Assembly: GCA_018402155.1 (NCBI GenBank)
Contig: JAGYJG010000001.1
Location: forward strand, 1,756,501-1,820,500
Reading direction: 5' to 3'
Origin: Bacteroidia bacterium
GTDB lineage: Bacteria > Bacteroidota > Bacteroidia > NS11-12g > UBA9320
Length of the DNA: 64,000 nucleotides
Shown: positions 50,560 to 58,786 of the stretch, in pieces
How the letters are laid out: each line of letters begins with the position of its first letter
Numbering within the stretch: the stretch's first letter is position 1
Program-made: the position numbers and the translations under genes
Notes under the pieces: generated by a model
The model's database searches: none
What the model was told of the DNA's origin: nothing
What the model saw: the letters and a program-made list of their open reading frames with translations, nothing else

Positions 50560-50567
50560 TACCTTTG
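50560..50567 (+). promoter_or_regulatory. Bacteroidota-type -7 promoter element (TACCTTTG)
   Basis: TAnnTTTG inside the over-long ORF call, 12 nt upstream of ATG 50580. Confidence 0.6.
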
Positions 50568-50579
50568 CCCTTTAAGGTG

Positions 50580-51083
50580 ATGTTCCGTTTAGTCGTTTTT
50601 TTGTGTGGTCTTTTTCCACTGGCTTTGCAAGCCCAGTGGACTATACCGTGCATAGATTCTAACCGAATAAACCCCTTTTATCAGTGCAATGACCCCACAT
50701 TTAACCCGGTGTGCGGCTGCGATAATGTTACTTATCGCAATGGATGTGAAATGACTAATATAGCGGGTGTAAACTACCCATCAGCCTTTGAAAATGGGGT
50801 TTGTAGAAGCGACTTCTTTTTTTTTCACTTTTACCCAAATCCCGTGGTAGATCGCATGAATTTTAATATGCAATTTGCGGCGCAAGAAGTTTCACCCGCC
50901 ACTATGCAAATTTATAATATAGATGGTGACTTGGTATTTATGCAATTACTCCAAAATTTTTCAGACTTTGCCACTACACCACTCACCATTACCTTTACAA
51001 ATTTAGAAACAGGATTATATATCCTTGTGGTGCAATCCCGGGGTGTATTCAAAATTTCAAAATTCATTAAACAAACGTTTTAA
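50580..51083 (+). CDS. secreted Kazal-type protease-inhibitor-like protein with T9SS sorting domain
   Basis: Signal peptide MFRLVVFLCGLFPLALQAQ; six-Cys Kazal pattern IPC..YQCNDPTFNPVCGCDNVTYRNGCEMTNIAGV..ENGVC; C-terminal FHFYPNPVVDRMNF...LETGLYILVVQSRGVFKISKFIKQ. Start moved from 50478 because of internal promoter motif. Confidence 0.85.
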   Translation: MFRLVVFLCGLFPLALQAQWTIPCIDSNRINPFYQCNDPTFNPVCGCDNVTYRNGCEMTNIAGVNYPSAFENGVCRSDFFFFHFYPNPVVDRMNFNMQFAAQEVSPATMQIYNIDGDLVFMQLLQNFSDFATTPLTITFTNLETGLYILVVQSRGVFKISKFIKQTF

Positions 51084-51092
51084 AATAAATCT

Positions 51093-51935
51093 ATGAGAAT
51101 AAAAACCATACACACAGGTAACTTTATGCTAGATGGAGGTGCTATGTTTGGCACCGTACCCAAAAGCATTTGGCAAAAAATAAATCCTGCTGATGCGCAA
51201 AATATGTGCAATTGGGCTATGAGATGCCTATTGGTAGAAGATGGCGACAGACTTATACTCATAGACACGGGTATGGGACAAAAGCAAAGCGAAAAATTCT
51301 TTGGATACTATTACCTCAATGGTATTCACTCGCTTCAAAAGTCATTAAATGATGCGGGGATAGATGTAAATGATATAACCGATGTGGTACTCACACACCT
51401 GCACTTTGATCACTGTGGCGGTGCCGTAAAATGGAATACTACGAAAGATGGTTATGATCTTACGTTTGCAAAGGCCAAGTACTGGGTGCACCCAGACCAT
51501 TGGCAACACGCCATACAACCAAATGCCCGAGAAAAAGCATCATTTTTGACCGAGAACATGATACCTATTCAGGAGCTAGGTCACTTGCATTTCATAGCTG
51601 ACGACCTAAAAATAAGTGAAAATGTAAGCGGTATTTTAGCGCAGGGCCACACAGAGTCTATGTTTTGTCCAAAAATAAACGTCAATGGTAAAACACTAGT
51701 ATTTATGGCAGACATGATACCTAGCTCTGGGCACATAAAACCCAACTACGTGATGGGATACGACATACGCCCGTTAGATACTATGAAAGAACGATCCGCT
51801 TTTTTAGAAGAGGCAGTAGCACTAGACTACACACTTTTTTTCGAGCACGACCTAAACCTTGAATGTGGTAAAGTAATACACACCGATAGAGGGTATAACC
51901 TAGGAGATGCCGGAACACTACGAGACTTTTTTTGA
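51093..51935 (+). CDS. MBL-fold metallo-hydrolase
   Basis: LIDTGMGQ, VVLTHLHFDHCGGAVKW, ILAQGHTESMFCP. Confidence 0.93.
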   Translation: MRIKTIHTGNFMLDGGAMFGTVPKSIWQKINPADAQNMCNWAMRCLLVEDGDRLILIDTGMGQKQSEKFFGYYYLNGIHSLQKSLNDAGIDVNDITDVVLTHLHFDHCGGAVKWNTTKDGYDLTFAKAKYWVHPDHWQHAIQPNAREKASFLTENMIPIQELGHLHFIADDLKISENVSGILAQGHTESMFCPKINVNGKTLVFMADMIPSSGHIKPNYVMGYDIRPLDTMKERSAFLEEAVALDYTLFFEHDLNLECGKVIHTDRGYNLGDAGTLRDFF

Positions 51936-51991
51936 CTTTAATTTGTTCCAAAAGCCTACTAACTACAGGCTAAAAAACTACCTTCGCAGAT

Positions 51992-54016
51992 ATGCCTTTC
52001 AAGCTAAAATCACCCTTTAAACCTACCGGAGACCAACCGCGAGCGATAGAACAGATAGTCAAGGGAATCAACGAGGGTTTGCCTGCCCAAACACTACTAG
52101 GTGTCACTGGCTCTGGGAAGACATTTACAATGGCCAATGTAATTCAGCAAACGCAGCGCCCCACGCTAATAGTAAGTCATAACAAAACACTGGTTGCCCA
52201 GCTGTATGGTGAGTTTAAGCATTTTTTTCCTGACAACTCTGTTCAGTATTTTGTATCATACTACGATTACTATCAACCGGAAGCTTTTATTCCTAGCTCC
52301 AATACGTATATAGAAAAAGACCTAAACATAAACGAGGAGATAGAAATAATGCGTCTCAAAACCTCGTCGGCTCTGCAAAGTGGTCGAAGAGATATAATTG
52401 TGGTAGCATCAGTTAGCTGTATATACGGCGCCGGAAATCCCAATGACTATGAGGACAGTATTATCCGCGTAAGCAGGGGACAAAAAATAGCCCGAAACAC
52501 ACTACTGCAAGCATTGGTGGGTAGCCTTTATTCCCGAACAGCAGCAGATTTCAAACGCGGTACTTTTCGGGTAAAGGGCGATACTGTAGATATTTTTTTA
52601 GCCTATGATGATATCGCTTTACGCATCGGATTTTTTGGCAATGAGATAGAAGATATCGAAACCATAGACCCAATGACAGGGCAGCGAATTGAGGTTTTAG
52701 AAGATGCTGCAATTTTTCCTGCCCAGCTATTTGTAACACCAAAAGACCGGTTAAACAATGCTATATCGCATATACAAGACGATATGGTAAAGCAGGTAAA
52801 CTATTTTAGAAGCATAGGCAAACCACTTGAGGCTAAGAGGCTGCAAGACCGTACAGAATTTGATATGGAAATGATGCGAGAACTTGGCTACTGCAGCGGA
52901 ATAGAAAACTACAGCAGATATATGGATGGTAGAGAACCTGGGCAACGCCCTTTTTGTCTGATAGATTATTTTCCAGATGATTTTTTGATGATAGTAGACG
53001 AAAGCCACGTTACCCTTCCACAAGTTCGAGCGATGTATGGTGGAGATAGAGCCCGAAAAATAAACCTCGTTGACTACGGTTTTAGACTACCAGCAGCTTT
53101 AGATAATCGCCCATTAAAATTTGAAGAATTTAACCAAGTGACCAACCAAGTGGTATACGTCAGTGCCACACCAGCAGATTATGAAATAACTGCCAGTGAA
53201 GGTGTCATAGTAGAGCAAGTGATACGGCCCACGGGGCTTTTAGACCCTGTAATAGAGGTAAGACCATGCGTAAATCAAGTAGATGACCTGCTAGAGCAAA
53301 TAGATGAACGTGTAAAAATGGGTGACCGTGTATTAGTCACTACACTAACCAAACGAATGGCCGAAGAACTTGACAAATACATACGAAATCTTGGCATATC
53401 TGCTACATACATACACTCAGAGGTGAAAACCATGGATAGGGTGGAAATACTGGATAGGCTACGCGCCGGCGACATTGATGTACTAATAGGTGTAAACCTA
53501 CTCAGAGAAGGCCTAGACCTGCCAGAGGTAAGCTTAGTAGCCATACTAGATGCTGACAAGGAGGGCTTTTTGAGAAGTGAGCGAAGCCTTGTACAAACTG
53601 TGGGAAGAGCTGCCCGAAATGTAAATGGAAAAGTCATAATGTATGCAGATAAAATAACCGATAGCATGCAGCTCACCATTGATGAGACAGAGCGACGAAG
53701 ATTGGTGCAGATGAAATACAATCAGGAACACGGTATACATCCTGAAACCATCATACGAAGCCGAGAATCAGTTTTTGAGAAAAAAGACAAATCTGCGTTA
53801 GAAAAAGTAACCAACCCATACGAGCGTAGAGAGAATAGTATGAGCGTAGCAGCCGACCCTGTGTTTCAGCTAATGAATAAAGATGGAGTAAAAAAAGCCA
53901 TAGAAAGTACTAAAAATCAAATGCTAAAGGCGGCAAAAGAAATGGATTTTATGGAAGCTGCTAGATTACGCAACGAAATGAACAGCTTAGAAGAAAAACT
54001 TAAAGATACGGACTGA
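51992..54016 (+). CDS. uvrB: excinuclease ABC subunit B
   Basis: TGDQPRAIEQIVKGI, LLGVTGSGKTFTMANVI, YFVSYYDYYQPEAFIPSSNTYIEKD, VLIGVNLLREGLDLPEVSLVAILDADKEGFLRS. Confidence 0.98.
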   Translation: MPFKLKSPFKPTGDQPRAIEQIVKGINEGLPAQTLLGVTGSGKTFTMANVIQQTQRPTLIVSHNKTLVAQLYGEFKHFFPDNSVQYFVSYYDYYQPEAFIPSSNTYIEKDLNINEEIEIMRLKTSSALQSGRRDIIVVASVSCIYGAGNPNDYEDSIIRVSRGQKIARNTLLQALVGSLYSRTAADFKRGTFRVKGDTVDIFLAYDDIALRIGFFGNEIEDIETIDPMTGQRIEVLEDAAIFPAQLFVTPKDRLNNAISHIQDDMVKQVNYFRSIGKPLEAKRLQDRTEFDMEMMRELGYCSGIENYSRYMDGREPGQRPFCLIDYFPDDFLMIVDESHVTLPQVRAMYGGDRARKINLVDYGFRLPAALDNRPLKFEEFNQVTNQVVYVSATPADYEITASEGVIVEQVIRPTGLLDPVIEVRPCVNQVDDLLEQIDERVKMGDRVLVTTLTKRMAEELDKYIRNLGISATYIHSEVKTMDRVEILDRLRAGDIDVLIGVNLLREGLDLPEVSLVAILDADKEGFLRSERSLVQTVGRAARNVNGKVIMYADKITDSMQLTIDETERRRLVQMKYNQEHGIHPETIIRSRESVFEKKDKSALEKVTNPYERRENSMSVAADPVFQLMNKDGVKKAIESTKNQMLKAAKEMDFMEAARLRNEMNSLEEKLKDTD

Positions 54017-54167
54017 AGTTGATAGGATAATGAATTTTTTTATACACGCTCTTGATTCATCAGCATATTTCACGATTGAAATGGTACACCTCAATTCGCT
54101 GACAATCAAGGACTAGTATATCCTCAACACTTTCAACACGACTGAACCGCTGCTCAAGAGGCGTTTA

Positions 54168-54869
54168 TCACTCTACTATTTCTAGGAGTTCTATGGTAAA
54201 AACAAGCGTAGAGTACGGAGGAATATTAGCGCCCATAGCCCTATCCCCGTACGCCAAATTATATGGAATGTAGAGCTCCCACGTACTACCTACAGACATT
54301 AGTTTAAGTGCTTCTGTCCATCCAGCTATTACTTGGTTTACATTAAATGTGGCTGGCTGCCCACGGTCATAGCTGCTATCAAATTTTTTGCCATCTATGA
54401 GGGTCCCGTGGTAGTGTGTTTTCACTGTTTGTCCGTCTACAGGTTTAGCACCTGTACCGGCTTGTATCACTTTGTATTGTAGCCCGCTTGCAGTTACTTC
54501 CACACCTTCTTTTTGCTTGTTTGCTTCCAAAAAAGCTTGACCGGCAGTGGTATATTTAGCAGCATTTTTTTGTTTTGCTGCAGCCAAATATTCATTGACT
54601 ACTTCATTTGAAATTTTCCCGTCCATATTGGCATGATTATTAACTAGCACATCATTTATAGCCTCTACAAAAACAGTATAGTTTAATGTATCTATACCCC
54701 CATTTTTTAAACTAACAGCGATATTCATCCCTACGGCATACGATACACTATCTACTTGTGTCGCCAATGTAGAGTGACTATGCTGCGCAATGACACTTGT
54801 AACTACTAGGATGCAAGGGGCTAGTATTCCAATTTTTTTCATGAACGCAAAAATAAACTTTGTAGCCAT
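54168..54869 (-). CDS. FKBP-type peptidyl-prolyl cis-trans isomerase
   Basis: GTGAKPVDGQTVKTHYHGTLIDGKKFDSSYDRGQPATFNVNQVIAGWTEAL...LAYGDRAMGANIPPYSTLVFTIELLEI. Confidence 0.95.
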   Translation of the reverse strand: MATKFIFAFMKKIGILAPCILVVTSVIAQHSHSTLATQVDSVSYAVGMNIAVSLKNGGIDTLNYTVFVEAINDVLVNNHANMDGKISNEVVNEYLAAAKQKNAAKYTTAGQAFLEANKQKEGVEVTASGLQYKVIQAGTGAKPVDGQTVKTHYHGTLIDGKKFDSSYDRGQPATFNVNQVIAGWTEALKLMSVGSTWELYIPYNLAYGDRAMGANIPPYSTLVFTIELLEIVE

Positions 54870-54934
54870 TTTTTTACCCTTAATTGTCAGATTTTACTGC
54901 TCAACAACTGTCCGAATACGCTTGAAATGGCTCA

Positions 54935-55924
54935 TCATCTCAAGACTGGTGGTGTAGTGAATATTCTATCGAAACGCTTAATACCTTCTGCAATATTCAA
55001 AAATGACCCCATACAGTTGAGCGTACTATTGTGTATTGGAACATGCCGTTTGTATGGGAACTCCACATTCTCCATATTTCTATCTAGCAGAAATATTCCT
55101 GTAGTGAGTGGCTCACCTAAACCGTAGTAATGCTGACCTATGACGGCAAAGTGTATGGGATTTTTGGGCAGTAACCCGTTCTCTATGTCTGCTACGCTAA
55201 GCACTTTGAATGCAGAGTAAGTATAGTGCTTAGCCAGTAAGAATTTCAACTGTTCGTCGCTTAGCTCACCCTCGCAAGACCTATTAATAAAATATAGCGT
55301 ATCAAACTTAAGAGCTTCTATGGTTTTTCTCATTTTTAAATATTCGTTTTGTGTCGCTTTATATCTATTGAAATTAATATAAATGCCAACTGAAAACACC
55401 TGAGGTATAGCATCTACATACGAATCATAGTTTGTTTTATATACAGGATAAGTATAACTCAATTCTAACTTTGTGGCTTGATTTAGAGATGTTTGTATCC
55501 CTCCATAAATATTCAGTGTATTCAAATGTGATAAAGTGGCTAGCTTGACATCTCCACTAGATGCCACCAGACGAGTAGGCTGTACGCCCAAAAGTAAACG
55601 AGTACCGCTAAGCTGTGGCAGACTAAAACCGCCTGCGAGAGTAACGTTGAGGTCATGAAATGTAGAGCTCTTATTTAAATCTAAATTAGCATGATTGATA
55701 CTTCTAAAACCTACTCGGCCAAAAACCGAATAGATGTCAGTAATACAATAGTTGCTAAAAAATCCAGTACCGTATCCCAAAGTATTTCTCATCTCTTTAG
55801 CGAACTGTGGCACATACAAATCTCCATAAATTCCGTATTCATTAAACCCATGTAATACTTTTTGAGCTTTTGTACTGTAAACAGTAACACCTAAAATTAA
55901 AACAAGAAGTATCCTTTGGTTCAT
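54935..55924 (-). CDS. hypothetical secreted protein, possibly outer-membrane associated
   Basis: Signal peptide MNQRILLVLILGVTVYSTKAQ; start moved from 55975 because promoter motif 55933-55940 lies inside the longer call. Confidence 0.65.
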   Translation of the reverse strand: MNQRILLVLILGVTVYSTKAQKVLHGFNEYGIYGDLYVPQFAKEMRNTLGYGTGFFSNYCITDIYSVFGRVGFRSINHANLDLNKSSTFHDLNVTLAGGFSLPQLSGTRLLLGVQPTRLVASSGDVKLATLSHLNTLNIYGGIQTSLNQATKLELSYTYPVYKTNYDSYVDAIPQVFSVGIYINFNRYKATQNEYLKMRKTIEALKFDTLYFINRSCEGELSDEQLKFLLAKHYTYSAFKVLSVADIENGLLPKNPIHFAVIGQHYYGLGEPLTTGIFLLDRNMENVEFPYKRHVPIHNSTLNCMGSFLNIAEGIKRFDRIFTTPPVLR

Positions 55925-55932
55925 GAGATGCG

Positions 55933-55940
55933 CAAATATA
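55933..55940 (-). promoter_or_regulatory. Bacteroidota-type -7 promoter element (TATATTTG)
   Basis: TAnnTTTG inside the over-long ORF call, 8 nt upstream of ATG 55924. Confidence 0.55.
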
Positions 55941-56212
55941 AGATACAAAGCAGGAGAAAATTTTAAAAAGCCCACTTTTCCTGCGCTAGGTATGAGCAGT
56001 GGGTTTTATACTGACTAAAAAATAGTATGCGATACAATATACCGCAAGTAAACCGCATTTACAACATCATAATTACCTTGTTATCATAAAATTACGATCT
56101 CAAAAGCACGTTTCTGTGCATATTCCGCGTTTAAGCTTAATTTTGTGGCAGAAATTCTAGGAATGGCTAAAGGAGAGGGATTGTTTTAGAATCAAAAAAG
56201 TAAAATAGTGAT

Positions 56213-57304
56213 ATGAGAAAGTATAATGTAGTGGGTGTAATGAGTGGTACGTCTATGGATGGAGTAGACCTAGCCCACGTAACACTAAGTGAGCAGAGAG
56301 AAGGCGAATGGGAATACACCATTAATGCTGGAACAACAGTGCCTTACGACGAAAAATGGAGACTGCGCTTGTCTAAACTAAGACATCAAAATTCAATGGT
56401 TTTTCACAAAACTGACCGTTTTTTTGGCCAATTTATTGGTGAAGAAATCAATACTTTTTTAGCTAAACACAGCTTGGAAGCAGATTTAATATCCTCACAC
56501 GGTCACACTATTTTTCACCAACCCGAAAATAACATTACTGTCCAAATAGGGGATGGCAATAGTATAACCGCTTTAACACAATTACCAGTAGTTACCAATT
56601 TTAGAGCCATAGATGTGGTGCTAGGTGGCGAAGGTGCACCATTGGTGGGAATTGCAGATAAGTATCTTTTTGGTGCGTATGATATGTGCTTAAATCTAGG
56701 TGGATTTGCCAATATAAGTGCAGATGCAAAAGGCGAACGAATAGCCTACGATGTGTGCCCGTGTAACATTGTACTAAATAGACTAGCACGAGAATTTGAC
56801 CAAGAATACGATAAGGACGGTAAAATAGCAGAAACCGGCCTTATAGACTACGATTTGATAGAGACGCTAAACGGAATAGACTACTACAGCTACGAGCCGC
56901 CAAAGTCCCTCGGTAGGGAGTGGATAAGTACCCATTTTTGGGGACTAGTGCGACAAAGCGAGATTAGCAACGAAGATAAAATGAGGACACTTGTAGACCA
57001 CATAGCACAGCAATTGGGCAATAGTATTGAAGATTTGTGCGAAGGCAATACCAGTGGAAAACGGGTGTTAGTAACCGGAGGAGGAGCTTTAAACAAGTCT
57101 CTTATTTCTCATCTTATATCGCACACTAAAGCAGAAATTATACTCCCAAACGAAACTGAAATAAACTACAAAGAAGCACTTGCGTTTGGCTTGCTAGGTT
57201 TGCTTCGTGTAAAAAACAAAATCAACGTACTCTCGGCGGCAACTGGAGCAAGCAGAGACTCTGTTAGCGGCAGCTTATATGGTGATTTTTCTAAATTAGT
57301 ATAA
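56213..57304 (+). CDS. anmK: anhydro-N-acetylmuramic acid kinase
   Basis: GVMSGTSMDGVDLAHV, SSHGHTIFHQPENNITVQIGDG, LNLGGFANIS, GGGALN. Confidence 0.95.
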   Translation: MRKYNVVGVMSGTSMDGVDLAHVTLSEQREGEWEYTINAGTTVPYDEKWRLRLSKLRHQNSMVFHKTDRFFGQFIGEEINTFLAKHSLEADLISSHGHTIFHQPENNITVQIGDGNSITALTQLPVVTNFRAIDVVLGGEGAPLVGIADKYLFGAYDMCLNLGGFANISADAKGERIAYDVCPCNIVLNRLAREFDQEYDKDGKIAETGLIDYDLIETLNGIDYYSYEPPKSLGREWISTHFWGLVRQSEISNEDKMRTLVDHIAQQLGNSIEDLCEGNTSGKRVLVTGGGALNKSLISHLISHTKAEIILPNETEINYKEALAFGLLGLLRVKNKINVLSAATGASRDSVSGSLYGDFSKLV

Positions 57305-58584
57305 TGGAAGATTTATTAAAAAAATTTGAAAATAAGCAGCCAGAAATAGTTTTTGAGTGGAAAGACTCAGAAACTGAAGCTGAAGGATGGGTAGTAATAA
57401 ACTCCCTAAGAAATGGCGCTGCTGGTGGTGGCACCCGTATGAGAAAAGGCTTAGATAAACGCGAGGTAGAATCGCTAGCCAAAACCATGGAAGTGAAATT
57501 TACCGTAGCGGGACCGCCAATAGGTGGAGCCAAGTCGGGTATCAATTTTGACCCAGCAGACCCACGCAAAGAAGGCGTGCTAAAACGCTGGTACGCAGCG
57601 GTAACTCCTTTGCTAAGAAACTACTACGGAACCGGAGGAGACCTCAATGTAGACGAAATTCACGAAGTAATACCAATGACTGCAGCGCTAGGCGTGCTTC
57701 ACCCACAAGAAGGAGTAGTTCAAGGATATTACAAAAACTACAGCAAAGTAGAAAAACTGCAAGCCATTACTCGTTTGCAAAGTGGTGTATTACTCCCCAT
57801 AGTAGATGAACGATTTACTCCAGATGTGAGCCAAAAATATACTATTGCCGACATGATAACCGGATGGGGTGTGAGCGAAGGTGTACGGCACTATTATGAG
57901 CTTTGGGGGGGATCTATGAATCATAAAACAGCCATCATACAAGGGTGGGGAAATGTAAGTGCCGCAGCAGCTTTTTACCTAGCCAAACATGGCGTCAAAA
58001 TTTTAGGAATTATTGATAGAGAAGGAGGATTGATAAATAAGGATGGTTTTAGTTTAGACCATATTATCAAACTTTTTATGCAACGAGACGGCAACAAACT
58101 AAACGCGTCATCAGATGGGTTTTTACCTTTTGAAGAGGTAGATAATCAACTGTGGGACTTAGGTGCAGAAATTTTTATACCCGGAGCTGCTAGCAGATTG
58201 GTGACTAAAGACCAAGTAACCCGCCTGATAGACGGGCAGTGTGAGGTAATAAGCTGTGGCGCTAATGTACCCTTTGCTGATCCTGAAATTTTTATGGGTG
58301 AAATAAGTATGTACGCCGACGCTAATATGGCTGTTGTTCCAGATTTTATAGCTAATTGTGGTATGGCTCGTACCTTTGGTTTTTTGATGAGCGAAAAAGG
58401 TGAAGTTGACGATGTAGCTATCCTAAAAGACGCATCAGAGATTATTGGCCAACAATTGAGAAGGCTACATCAATTTAACCCAAGGACCACTGGCCTGAGC
58501 CGCAAAGCGCTAGAAATGAGCTTAACTGACTTGGTAGATACTGGAGATACCAGCCATAGAAGTGGCGTTGGTGGTTCTCAATAA
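57304..58584 (+). CDS. Glu/Leu/Phe/Val dehydrogenase family protein
   Basis: GAAGGGTRMRKGL, MEVKFTVAGPPIGGAKSGINFDPADP, GTGGDLNVDE, IQGWGNVSAAAAFYLAKHGVKI. Confidence 0.93.
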   Translation: MEDLLKKFENKQPEIVFEWKDSETEAEGWVVINSLRNGAAGGGTRMRKGLDKREVESLAKTMEVKFTVAGPPIGGAKSGINFDPADPRKEGVLKRWYAAVTPLLRNYYGTGGDLNVDEIHEVIPMTAALGVLHPQEGVVQGYYKNYSKVEKLQAITRLQSGVLLPIVDERFTPDVSQKYTIADMITGWGVSEGVRHYYELWGGSMNHKTAIIQGWGNVSAAAAFYLAKHGVKILGIIDREGGLINKDGFSLDHIIKLFMQRDGNKLNASSDGFLPFEEVDNQLWDLGAEIFIPGAASRLVTKDQVTRLIDGQCEVISCGANVPFADPEIFMGEISMYADANMAVVPDFIANCGMARTFGFLMSEKGEVDDVAILKDASEIIGQQLRRLHQFNPRTTGLSRKALEMSLTDLVDTGDTSHRSGVGGSQ

Positions 58585-58786
58585 GCACAAGACACAGCGT
58601 GTAAAATAAATACGCCTAAAGCTCGAAAAAAAAATTCTGAAAGAAGGTGTTTTCGAACCAGTTATCTACGGATTATTTATCTACTATAGTTGCGGTATGG
58701 TATAAAAAAGTAGTCTTCTAAACGGTAATACGTACTGTTCCAAAACCACCGATAGCGAAATCTCAGTGCGGGTATTTTACATTTAA

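Noticed and set aside
53275-53721. 148-aa minus-strand ORF inside uvrB
   Set aside because: Ser-rich shadow ORF opposite a highly conserved gene.
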